Assembly (NCBI GenBank): GCA_938004075.1
Contig: CALKWP010000095.1
Location: 1 to 11,772 of the forward strand
DNA from: an uncultured Methanomassiliicoccales archaeon
GTDB taxonomy: Archaea > Thermoplasmatota > Thermoplasmata > SG8-5
Reading direction: 5' to 3'
Length of the DNA stretch: 11,772 bases
Within the stretch, counting starts at the first letter, position 1. Each line of letters starts with the position of its first letter. A program made the position numbers and the translations under genes. Under the pieces are notes generated by a model. The model worked only from the letters and a program-made list of their open reading frames with translations, was not told where the DNA came from and ran no database searches. Below, piece after piece: positions 1-6,700 of this stretch.

Positions 1-51
1 ATACGAGATGGTGATTAGTGACTGGAGTTCAGACGTGTGCTCTTCCGATCT
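1..51. other. Illumina TruSeq index (P7) adapter read-in, not genomic
   Basis: Bases 1-9 match the inner end of the P7 flow-cell primer, 10-17 (ggtgatta) are an 8-base index, and 18-51 are the TruSeq read-2 adapter, ending in the familiar CTCTTCCGATCT. This is library DNA left on the contig end by untrimmed reads. Bases 6-51 are the reverse complement of 11727-11772 with one mismatch, in the index. Genomic sequence begins at 52. Any peptide read through here, such as the first five residues of the open frame that enters the surface protein, is artificial. Confidence 0.98.
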
Positions 52-1011
52 AGCAACAACAACATTACATTCACGCTTCCGAGCAATGTCGAGGGAACAC
101 TGACCGTTCAAGCCACAGCCACCTTCTCTGACGGCCTTCAGGCTTTCGATTCCCTGAACAATATCCCGGTTTCCAGCGGCCAGATTTTCCTGTTCTCCCT
201 GAAGAGCATATACCTTCCGGGCGAGCTCGTCACATGGAACTACATCCTTTCCGCCGACGTTGAGGCAAGCGCCATGTACAGGATAACCGGCCCGGATGGA
301 CTGGTTCTGTCCCAGGGCATTCCCGAGAACGGCACCATCACATTCCAGCTTCCAGCCGACAATGCGGTCAATCCGACTGCCAGGATATACGTGACCGGCT
401 CCCGCGGAACATACTTTGCCACCAACACAGCTCAGGTTTTCCAGGGATACTACATTGATTACAGGGTTCTCAGCAATTCCTACTCCCCCGGCGACATCAT
501 GAAGATCAACTACACCATCCGGAAGGTAGGAGAGGTCCCTGAAAATGTCGGCGGCTTCCAGCTACAGATAAACATAGTTGGGGAGTATACCAAGACAGTT
601 TGGGTGACCGGGATTTTCGGAATTCTTGAATACGAGGTGCCCGAAGACATCGAGGATGGCAGGCACATCGTCTCGGTCGCCCTGGTCGGCTCCGCAGGAT
701 TCAATGACATCCAGACCATAATCATTGATTCGAATGCAGGCGAGCTCGCACATGGTACGATACTCGGCATGAACGCAAGCGGCTTCCTGGCCCTCGTCTT
801 CGCCATCGTGGCTCTGATAATCGCCATAATCGGTGTGATGAAGTGGAGGGCAATGGCGAAGTCCCGCGCAGCAGCACCGCCGACACCTCCTGCAGAGCCA
901 GCGCCGCCCGTTGAGCCAACCCCCCCGATGCAGCCAGTGGAATCCTACCCGCCGCCACCCGAACCGGCTCCCGAGGCCAACTACCAGTATCCGCCACCGC
1001 CCCAGGAATGA
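52..1011 (+). CDS. C-terminal part of a cell-surface protein: Ig/MG-like repeats, one TM anchor, proline-rich cytoplasmic tail (5' truncated)
   Basis: The first genomic codon is AGC at 52 and the reading frame stays open to TGA at 1009-1011, leaving about 319 residues of a longer protein. Most of it is beta-rich extracellular sequence. Two segments look like repeats of one macroglobulin/Ig-like domain, each opening with a similar motif: SIYLPGELVTWNY near nt 205-243 and NSYSPGDIMKINYTI near nt 475-519. A single hydrophobic segment (nt about 778-846) is followed by a basic WRAMAKSR stop-transfer stretch. The last 50 or so residues are dominated by proline with some Tyr and Glu, ending PPPPQE. 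Topology is therefore outside-TM-inside. The family is not recognised. It could be an adhesin, S-layer-associated or receptor-like protein, and the Pro/Tyr tail could bind a cytoplasmic partner, but no catalytic motif is visible. The N-terminus is missing because of the adapter junction, not a natural truncation. Confidence 0.8.
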   Translation, partial: SNNNITFTLPSNVEGTLTVQATATFSDGLQAFDSLNNIPVSSGQIFLFSLKSIYLPGELVTWNYILSADVEASAMYRITGPDGLVLSQGIPENGTITFQLPADNAVNPTARIYVTGSRGTYFATNTAQVFQGYYIDYRVLSNSYSPGDIMKINYTIRKVGEVPENVGGFQLQINIVGEYTKTVWVTGIFGILEYEVPEDIEDGRHIVSVALVGSAGFNDIQTIIIDSNAGELAHGTILGMNASGFLALVFAIVALIIAIIGVMKWRAMAKSRAAAPPTPPAEPAPPVEPTPPMQPVESYPPPPEPAPEANYQYPPPPQE

Positions 1012-1022
1012 GCAGGAATAAT

Positions 1023-1060
1023 GGGAGGGCCAGATGCCCTCCCAATTTTCAATTTTTATA
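1023..1060 (+). terminator. Intrinsic-type terminator after the surface-protein gene
   Basis: A perfect 8-base stem, GGGAGGGC (1023-1030) and GCCCTCCC (1036-1043), encloses a 5-base loop. It is followed directly by a T-rich run (AATTTTCAATTTTTAT). It lies 11 bases after the TGA stop of the surface-protein gene. Archaeal RNA polymerase terminates at T-tracts with or without hairpins, so both elements fit. It separates the + strand gene from the convergent minus-strand genes to its right. Confidence 0.8.
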
Positions 1061-1194
1061 TCCTGTGTTCAATTATGAGTGCAATGCAAAGGATGAGAGA
1101 ATGGTTTTTTACATGTTCTGAAAAATAAGTTTCGCCCCACTCTTAAAGGCGGGGCATTCCGTCGCGAAAATATTTGTCAAATAGCGCCGCTGCA
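1046..1194. other. Intergenic region with TATA-like box, 17-codon ORF and compound inverted repeat
   Basis: No gene of normal size is present. A strong TATA-like sequence (tttttatat, 1053-1061) on the + strand lies about 20 bases before an ATG (1075) that opens only 17 codons, ending at TAA 1126-1128. Directly after that comes a compound inverted repeat: TTTCGC (1130-1135) with GCGAAA (1164-1169), and inside it GCCCC (1134-1138) with GGGGC (1151-1155). Read on the minus strand, the inner hairpin is followed by GAAACTTATTTTT, so it may simply terminate the UPF0147 transcript. It could also be a decayed IS200/IS605 end or part of a small RNA; nothing here decides this. Confidence 0.4.
1134..1155 (-). 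terminator. Possible minus-strand terminator hairpin downstream of UPF0147
   Basis: The GCCCC/GGGGC arms (5 bp, 12-base loop) lie 39 bases beyond the UPF0147 stop on the minus strand. A T-containing stretch (rc of 1121-1132) follows on that strand. The stem is short and the loop long, so this is weaker than the terminator at 1023. Confidence 0.35.
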
Positions 1195-1449
1195 CTATTT
1201 AACCTGTTCCAGCTGAGAAATAATGTTCCAGATGAGGGTGCGGCCGTGAAGCGGGATGTTCGGGTCGTTGGCCATTTCATCTAGCTTGGTGATGGCGCTT
1301 GCGGTCCTGACGTCCAGTGCCTCGTTCTTCCTGCGCAACCTTTCCTTGCATTCTCCGGCTGCGCGCCTTATGTTCCTGGGTACGGAGTTATCGTCCACCA
1401 GTTGGTCTAATATCGTTATGATCTGTTCTAGCTTTTCCTGTGTGTCCAT
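1195..1449 (-). CDS. UPF0147 family protein
   Basis: An 84-residue, highly charged and almost entirely helical protein. The sequence fits the archaeal UPF0147 family, which has a usual length of about 85-95 residues: an N-terminal helix followed by the conserved DDNSVPRNIRRAA segment (residues about 19-31) and a C-terminal DPNIPLHGRTLIW segment (about 62-74). These form two similar helical halves, each with an [N/D]-x-x-[V/I]-P turn. The biochemical role of the family is not established. The start is fixed by a ribosome site GAGGTG (rc of 1455-1460) 5 bases before the ATG. The same site and spacing precede the 56-residue ORF at 3240-3410. The stop is TAG. It lies 120 bases downstream of the RAM-domain gene on the same strand, so the two may be cotranscribed or it may use a weak TATA-like sequence near 1483-1490. 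Confidence 0.88.
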   Translation of the reverse strand: MDTQEKLEQIITILDQLVDDNSVPRNIRRAAGECKERLRRKNEALDVRTASAITKLDEMANDPNIPLHGRTLIWNIISQLEQVK

Positions 1450-1569
1450 GGACCCACCTCAATCGAGGGTATATTGCACCTGCAATTAAGCGTTTCGCCA
1501 TTGGAAATTACCTTCATGGCCATTCTGCGTATAATCCATCTGGTTCGATAATCCATGTTATGCTGAACA

Positions 1570-1884
1570 TCATTTGAACAGAATGGTTCCGCCTTCCTTG
1601 AAAGGCGTGACAACGGTCATGGTCTTCGTTTCCTTGATGCCGCTGACAGTGTTCAGGTCCAGAATGAATGTCTTGAGCGCCTTGTAGTTCTGGAATTTGG
1701 CTTTCAGTATGATGTCAACGTCGCCAGTCACCATAAAAAGCTCCTCAACAACATCGAACTTGGAGATCATCTTGGCGATGTTCTCGGCTTCCTTGGTGTC
1801 TATCTTCAGCATCATCATGGCCACTACCTGGTTCTCACCGTAGTAGGTGGACAGAATCCTTTCGTAATCTTCGTTCTTTTCCAC
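1570..1884 (-). CDS. Stand-alone RAM (Lrp/AsnC ligand-binding) domain protein without HTH
   Basis: 104 residues. The segment at about 20-95 matches the Lrp/AsnC C-terminal ligand-binding domain (RAM, a ferredoxin-like fold). It shows VVAMMMLKIDT at the first strand, the hallmark VTGDVDIIL (about 52-60) and a closing TMTVVTPF strand. The usual N-terminal helix-turn-helix of about 50 residues is absent; only about 18 charged residues precede the domain. Known stand-alone RAM proteins form dimers or octamers, bind amino acids, and may act alone or modulate full-length Lrp proteins. The start is a GTG, chosen because AGGAGGA (rc of 1891-1897) lies 6 bases ahead. The nearby ATG at 1887-1889 is out of frame. 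The gene is divergent from the M29 peptidase, which would fit amino-acid sensing linked to peptide breakdown, but that connection is inference only. Confidence 0.85.
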   Translation of the reverse strand: MEKNEDYERILSTYYGENQVVAMMMLKIDTKEAENIAKMISKFDVVEELFMVTGDVDIILKAKFQNYKALKTFILDLNTVSGIKETKTMTVVTPFKEGGTILFK

Positions 1885-1890
1885 AACATT

Positions 1891-1933
1891 TCCTCCTGGA
1901 ATATGGCCGGGAGATGCGTAACGGGATTAAAAC
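1891..1933 (-). promoter_or_regulatory. Promoter and ribosome site of the RAM-domain gene
   Basis: On the minus strand a TATA-like GTTTTAAT (rc of 1926-1933) predicts transcription starting near 1903-1908. That leaves a short leader holding the strong ribosome site AGGAGGA (rc of 1891-1897). The ribosome site decides the GTG start at 1884. Confidence 0.55.
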
Positions 1934-1974
1934 ATTTTTGACGGTAATGAAGGTCAATATCAAGATGGGGCTTG

Positions 1975-1983
1975 CATATTTAT
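1975..1983 (+). promoter_or_regulatory. TATA box of the M29 aminopeptidase gene (leaderless transcript expected)
   Basis: CATATTTAT is centred about 28 bases before the GTG at 2007, so the expected transcription start falls at or within a few bases of the start codon. No Shine-Dalgarno sequence is visible ahead of 2007. Both points fit a leaderless mRNA. The box shares the 117-base divergent region with the RAM-domain gene promoter. Confidence 0.55.
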
Positions 1984-2006
1984 CCTTTCAATGAATTACC
2001 CCTCAT

Positions 2007-3149
2007 GTGATGAACATGACCGCTGGAAAAGGAACTGACAGTCTGAAATTGATAAGGAACGCATCTCTCAGAAAGGCCGCTGGCGTAGCAACCGAAAGCG
2101 TTCTTGGAATAAAGAAAGGGGAGAAAGTCCTGATAATCACAAACCCTGAATCCAATGTATATTCCATATCTGTAGCCATGTATGAAGCTGTTGAGGCCGT
2201 GGGCGGTTCCCCGGTAATCATGGTCCAGCCCATCAAAACGCAGCTTGATTTTGCGGAGAAGTCGGTCATCGAAGCCATACGATCCAATCCCGATGTGTGC
2301 ATTTCCCTGAGCGCCGAGAAGCTGGGCAAGGATGAGGGCGGCATCAAGAGCAATTACAGGCAGGGGGATAAGGAATACGACCACATATTCGACCATCTGT
2401 ACAGGGGAAAGAAGATGAGGTCATTCTGGTCGCCCAGCGTCACCGTGGGAATGTTCTCGAAGACCGTCCCGATAGACTATGCGAGATTGAGAAAGGAATG
2501 CCGCGCGATAAAGGAGGTACTGGACAAGGCAGTAAGCGTCCACGTAACTTCAGACAAGGGCACGGACCTCGTCATAGGCCTCAGAAAACGGATGGCCGAG
2601 ATGGATGACGGGGACTTCCGGACGCCCGGGACAGGCGGCAACCTGCCCGCCGGAGAAGTTTACATCTCCCCGGAGCTTCGCAGCTCCCAGGGGAAAATTG
2701 CATTCGATGGTTCCATCTCCCTGGAGAAAGGCGACCTGATAATCAAGGACCCGATAATCGCCACCGTGAAGGATAACTTCGTTACCAAGCTTGAAGGCGG
2801 GGAAGGGGCCGCAATTCTCGAGAAAACGCTTCAGTCAGGCAGGGACAATGCCCTGGCCATGGTGAAAGCGGGAAAACTGGACCCTGTATCCGGGGACGAG
2901 TACGCGCGCAACGCCAGGAACCTCGGCGAACTGGGAATCGGCCTGAACCGGAAGGCCGGCATCGTCGGGAACATGCTGGAAGACGAGAAGGTCTATTCGA
3001 CATGCCACATAGCCATTGGGGCCAATTACGATGACGATGCCAAAGCAATGATTCACCTCGACGGCCTGATAACGCTGCCCACCATCATCGCCCGGTACCA
3101 GGATGGCGCTGAGGTTGAGATAATGAGCCATGGAAAGCTCAAAGTCTGA
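2007..3149 (+). CDS. Aminopeptidase, M29 family (aminopeptidase T-like)
   Basis: 380 residues from the GTG at 2007. ATG codons at 2010 and 2016 are in frame and possible. Family M29 enzymes are cytoplasmic two-metal aminopeptidases that remove N-terminal residues from peptides. The C-terminal half carries recognisable M29 sequence: GGNLPAGEVYISP (about 210-222), NLGELGIGLN (305-314), CHIAIGAN (333-340) and IHLDGLI (349-355). By comparison with characterised members the metal ligands should be Glu217, Glu308, His334, His350 and Asp352, and all five are present. The spacing between them differs from the longer bacterial AmpS type, consistent with the shorter archaeal subfamily. The N-terminal half (about 16-170) is an alpha/beta domain. 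It is apparently monocistronic, expressed from its own TATA box, and converges on the small ORF at 3240-3410. A related M29-like protein of other function cannot be excluded, but the intact ligand set argues for a peptidase. Confidence 0.87.
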   Translation: MMNMTAGKGTDSLKLIRNASLRKAAGVATESVLGIKKGEKVLIITNPESNVYSISVAMYEAVEAVGGSPVIMVQPIKTQLDFAEKSVIEAIRSNPDVCISLSAEKLGKDEGGIKSNYRQGDKEYDHIFDHLYRGKKMRSFWSPSVTVGMFSKTVPIDYARLRKECRAIKEVLDKAVSVHVTSDKGTDLVIGLRKRMAEMDDGDFRTPGTGGNLPAGEVYISPELRSSQGKIAFDGSISLEKGDLIIKDPIIATVKDNFVTKLEGGEGAAILEKTLQSGRDNALAMVKAGKLDPVSGDEYARNARNLGELGIGLNRKAGIVGNMLEDEKVYSTCHIAIGANYDDDAKAMIHLDGLITLPTIIARYQDGAEVEIMSHGKLKV

Positions 3150-3239
3150 TATGTGTAATGCAGTATGCCATATTATGAAACGCATTGCATAATCTACATT
3201 ATGCCCACTGAAAAATGCTCGTCTCTGACCGGCTAGGTT

Positions 3240-3410
3240 TTACTGTCCGGAGGACTCGAACTCTTCCTGCAGGTCCAGAATTACCTGTTCCAGCACTTCC
3301 TCGAATGACTCGCTCCTGTATTCCCTTGTTCCGCCCAAATCGCTCTCGACCCTTGCGATGAACGCCTTGGGTCCCTTCAGGAATTCCACGTTGCATAGTG
3401 ACTCTTCCAT
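3240..3410 (-). CDS. Small acidic protein, 56 residues, function unknown
   Basis: Read on the minus strand, ATG at 3408-3410 opens a 56-codon frame ending with TAA (rc of 3240-3242). It begins MEESLCNVEFLKGPKAF and ends LDLQEEFESSGQ. It is rich in Glu, with a probable beta hairpin (about 5-20) followed by a helix (about 33-51). Three things support it as a real gene despite its size: a GAGGTG ribosome site (rc of 3416-3421) exactly 5 bases before the ATG, a TATA-like CTTAAATA (rc of 3451-3458) at the right distance, and amino-acid-like codon use. No family is recognised. The longer overlapping frame on the same strand (3199-3396) lacks such signals and is taken as a shadow. The gene stands alone between the M29 gene, which converges on it, and the smc operon, from which it diverges. 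Confidence 0.7.
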   Translation of the reverse strand: MEESLCNVEFLKGPKAFIARVESDLGGTREYRSESFEEVLEQVILDLQEEFESSGQ

Positions 3411-3415
3411 AAAAG

Positions 3416-3458
3416 CACCTCGATGTGTTTCACCCCGATATTGAGGCCGGTATTTAAG
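3416..3458 (-). promoter_or_regulatory. Promoter and ribosome site of the 56-residue ORF
   Basis: CTTAAATA (rc of 3451-3458) is a TATA-like element. Transcription would start near 3428-3432, giving a leader of about 20 bases that contains GAGGTG (rc of 3416-3421), 5 bases from the ATG. Confidence 0.55.
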
Positions 3459-3583
3459 GGTTGCTGAGTTGTTAAGCCAGCATGGAATTTTTTCTTTAGA
3501 ACTTTTTTTTGTCTGACATCTGTTTCAGGGCATGAAATGAATAATTATCCGCAATTAAGTACAGTCATGCATTTACCGATGTA

Positions 3584-3591
3584 TTTTTATA
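3584..3591 (+). promoter_or_regulatory. TATA box of the smc-scpA-scpB operon
   Basis: TTTTTATA sits in an AT-rich stretch. With the usual archaeal spacing of about 25 bases, transcription would start near 3611-3616, at the left edge of the palindrome. This leaves a leader of about 150 bases before the SMC ATG at 3763, long for an archaeal gene. Confidence 0.55.
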
Positions 3592-3614
3592 GTAGTGAAT
3601 AGATATAGGTTTCT

Positions 3615-3633
3615 GTCTGACGTAACGTCAGAC
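3615..3633. promoter_or_regulatory. Perfect 19-base palindrome at the expected smc transcription start (candidate operator)
   Basis: The sequence is GTCTGACGT, a central A, and ACGTCAGAC: two perfect 9-base arms around one base. It lies about 25 bases after the TATA box, where a bound dimeric regulator would block polymerase. The half sequence GTCTGAC recurs at 3511-3517, about 100 bases upstream. The one-base centre favours a DNA site for a symmetrical dimer over an RNA hairpin. The regulator is unknown; no full-length transcription factor is encoded in this window. Confidence 0.55.
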
Positions 3634-3762
3634 TGAGCGGATGGGATGCACGGGCTCTGTCTTCTGTGGCAGGGTTCGCAATTTGGAATGAAGCCAGGCA
3701 CAGCCTGTGCGGGTTTCAAGGATGGACTTTCGGCATTCACCTTCCGTTTCAACGGTGAGCGC

Positions 3763-6700
3763 ATGTACCTGAAAGAGATTCAGATGGAGAACTTCAAGTC
3801 ATTCAAGGGCAAGATGAGAGTACCGCTTGGGAATGGCTACACCGCCATAACCGGGCCCAACGGTTCCGGGAAGTCCAATATCTCCGACGCGATACTTTTC
3901 GTTCTCGGCCCAAGAAGTTCCAAAGCCATCCGGGCTGGCCGCCTCACAGACCTTATATTCAACGGCGGGAAAGCCGGGTCGGCAGCCAATTTCACCGAAG
4001 TTTCCCTTGTTTTTGACAACTCTGACAAGATACTGCCCATCGCCAGCGATATTGTGAAACTCACCAGATATGTCAAGAGAGTTGCCGGGAAAGCCGATTA
4101 CGTGAGCTATTTCTATGTCAACGGAAAGAAATCCTCCCTCAATGACTTTGATTCCATTCTATCCCACGCAAAGATTTCTGCCGAGGGCTACAACCTGGTC
4201 CAGCAGGGCGACATCACAAGGATTGTTGAGATGGGCCCGAAGGAACGCCGCGGCATTCTGGATGACATTGCCGGAATCAGCCGTTTTGATTCAGACATCG
4301 AGAGCGCCGAGAAGGACAAGCTGGAGACAGAGGACAACCTGGACAGGATAAGCATAATTCTGGAAGAGCTGAGGAAACAGCTGAAGCAGCTGGAATCGGA
4401 CCGTGCTGGCGCGTTGAAATACAGGGAGCAGAAGGAGAAGCTGGACATTGCCAAGGCGCAACTTGAATACAAACGCAAGGAGAGCCTGGAGAATGAGATA
4501 CAGGGGCTGCGGGAACAGCTTGATGTCCGGGAGAATGAGATAGCAGACCTTGGCGCTGATAAGAAAGCCCAGTCAGACAAGCTCAAAGAGATCAGCAAAG
4601 CCCTGGAGAAGGCCGAGAAGGACATAGATGCGAAGAGCACCGCCGAGTCCGCCAAGCTCCGCCAGGACCTTGACGCACTCAAGATCGAGGTGGCAAGATG
4701 CACAGATAGCATTCAAAATTCCGTTGATGCGATTTCAGATTTGAAGATCCAGCGCAAGCAGCGCAAGGCCGACATGGACAAGCTGGTGAGGGAATCCGAA
4801 GCCCTGGCAAAGGACCGGGTGGAGGTCCAGAAGAAGCACAAAGATGCCTCATCCGAACTTGAGAAGGCCAGAAAGGAGTTCGATGCCGCCGAGAAGAAGC
4901 TTGCCGGCTCGGATTCTGCCGCGACCCCGCTTCAGAAGGAAGTTCTGGAACTCAAAACCAGAGAGGAAGAACTCAATGAGAAGGTTCGCACGCTCTCGGT
5001 TGAGAAGGACCGGCTGGTCGACAAGGCCGAGAGGCAGCAGAAGGAACACGATGACCTTGAGGAGAAACTGAAAGCTGTCGATTTCCAGCTGAAGGACGCG
5101 GAATGGCGCATGAAGGATCTGAAGTCCGAGGGAAAGAAGTCCAGCGGCAACCTGAAGGAACTCCAAACCAAATATTTCGCGAAGCGCAAGGAGGAGGGCG
5201 AGCTCACAAAACAGTCCATGGAGCTTGAGTCCGCCATCAAAACATTAACCAGGGATTACAATCAGTTGAAGGCGGAGACGGACGCTGTAAAATCCGTCGA
5301 GAGGGGCTTCAGCTCCGCAGTCAACGCCATTCTTGAGGCCAGGGACAAGGGCGAGCTCAAAGGAATCCATGGAACAGTCGCAGAGCTGGTTAAGCTTGAT
5401 TCGAAATTCGAAACCGCCATAGCCACTGCGGCCGGGAATCGCATGCAGGCCGTGATTGTCAACGATGATGCATGCGCGGAGAAAGCGATAAATTTCCTCA
5501 AGAAGAACAGGGTGGGCAGGGCGATGTTCCTCCCCCTCAGCAAGATGCTCCCCCAGAGGCCCCGGGGAAAAGCCCTGATGGCAGTGTCCGGCACACTCGG
5601 CTTCGCGATAGACCTGATCGAATTCAAAGAGGATTACAGGGACGCCATAAGCTACGTCATGGGCGATACTATTGTTGTTGATAACCTGGAAGCAGCCAGG
5701 GAGCGCATGGGCGGCGTGCGGCTTGTGACGCTGGACGGCGACCTAGTGGAAGCTTCAGGCGCGATGATCGGCGGGATGAAGGAGCGCAGCATGATGAAGA
5801 TTGGCTCATCCGACCGCGGTCAGCTGGACACTGTAGCCGAGAGCCTGCGCAAGGCCACCGAAAAGGCGGACAAGCTGGCTGAGAAGCTCAAGACTATCAA
5901 AATCGAAGTTCTGGAACTGGAGAAGCTGGTCAAGGACGCCGGCATGTCGGATACGTCCGGCTCCGCGGTCCTGGACACCCTGGAGAACCATCGCAAGGAA
6001 TTCAAGGATTCCATTGACAAGGTCAAGAAAGCCATGAAGGATCTGGCCGGGGAGATGGAGAAGACAGTTGAATTGCGCGATGCCTCGATAGCCGATCTGG
6101 AAAGGTTCACAGCCAACCTTGCCGAGCTCAACGGCAAGCGCCAGGCAAAGGAGAAGGAGATGCTGGCATTGGCATCCCGGGGCCTGGGCAAGGCCATGAA
6201 GGAACTTCAGGACAGGATTGTGGTCCTGGCAAAGGAGGAAGCGGAGCTTTCCGCGGCCCTCGGCGGTTTCGAGAGCAAAACCATCATGTTCAAGGAAAGG
6301 ATGGGAGAGGTGAAATCATCTCTCGATTCATTGGAGTCCGCGCTCAAGTCCCACGAGGACAACATCAAATCGAGGGAAAAAGCCCTGGCCAAGAATGAAT
6401 CCGAGCTCAAAGCCCTTCAGAAGATCGAGGATTCCATGGGCAGCGAGATTGCCGGCCTGCGCAAGAAGCGCGATGAGGCCTACAAATCAAAGACCGAGAT
6501 TGAAGCGGCCATCGACAAGCTGGAGCATCAGATGGAGGCCAAGAACGACTTCATGCGCGGCCTCAAGATGCAGCTTGAAACCGCAGCTAAGAGCCTGGCT
6601 GATGCTCAGGAGATCGTCAGCAGGCTTGATCTCAAAGACACTTCCAAGATTCCAAGCACCGAGGCCCTGAACAAAACAATCCAGTCCGCGGAAGCGGCCA

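Larger units (their letters stand above)
3411..3762. other. Divergent regulatory region between the small ORF and smc
   Basis: 352 bases without a gene of normal size. From left to right it holds: the small-ORF promoter (minus strand); an AT-rich stretch with a run of eight T (3503-3510); an isolated GTCTGAC at 3511-3517 that repeats half of the palindrome downstream; the smc TATA box (3584-3591); the 19-base palindrome (3615-3633); and a leader of about 150 bases. The leader contains a 16-codon upstream ORF (3641-3691) and a second short palindrome GCACAGCCTGTGC (3698-3710). The frame of smc is open back to 3646, but the extra 39 codons lack family resemblance. Confidence 0.6.

Noticed and set aside
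1428..1613. 61-residue minus-strand frame between the RAM gene and UPF0147
   Set aside because: Overlaps the ends of both genes, has no expression signal, and has biased composition.
1980..2396. 138-residue minus-strand frame opposite the M29 gene
   Set aside because: Overlaps a well-supported peptidase, shows no recognisable family, and would cover the shared promoter region.
3150..3239. AATGC/GCATT inverted repeat between the M29 gene and the small ORF as a shared terminator
   Set aside because: The arms are short and far apart, with no T-tract. I see nothing firm in this 90-base gap.
3199..3396. 65-residue minus-strand frame overlapping the small ORF
   Set aside because: Arg/Gly-rich and without a ribosome site. 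The other frame (3240-3410) has both promoter and ribosome site.
3460..3510. TGCTG/CAGCA hairpin followed by T-rich DNA as a terminator
   Set aside because: The stem is only 5 bp with an 11-base loop, and no + strand gene ends nearby (the M29 gene ended more than 300 bases earlier).
3646..3762. 39-residue N-terminal extension of SMC
   Set aside because: Family homology begins at MYLKEIQ (3763), a GGTGAG ribosome site precedes that ATG, and the extension has no SMC resemblance. Kept only as a finding about the leader.
4188..4712. 174-residue minus-strand frame within smc
   Set aside because: A Ser/Leu-rich shadow of the Lys/Glu-rich coiled-coil codons, with no ribosome site or family.
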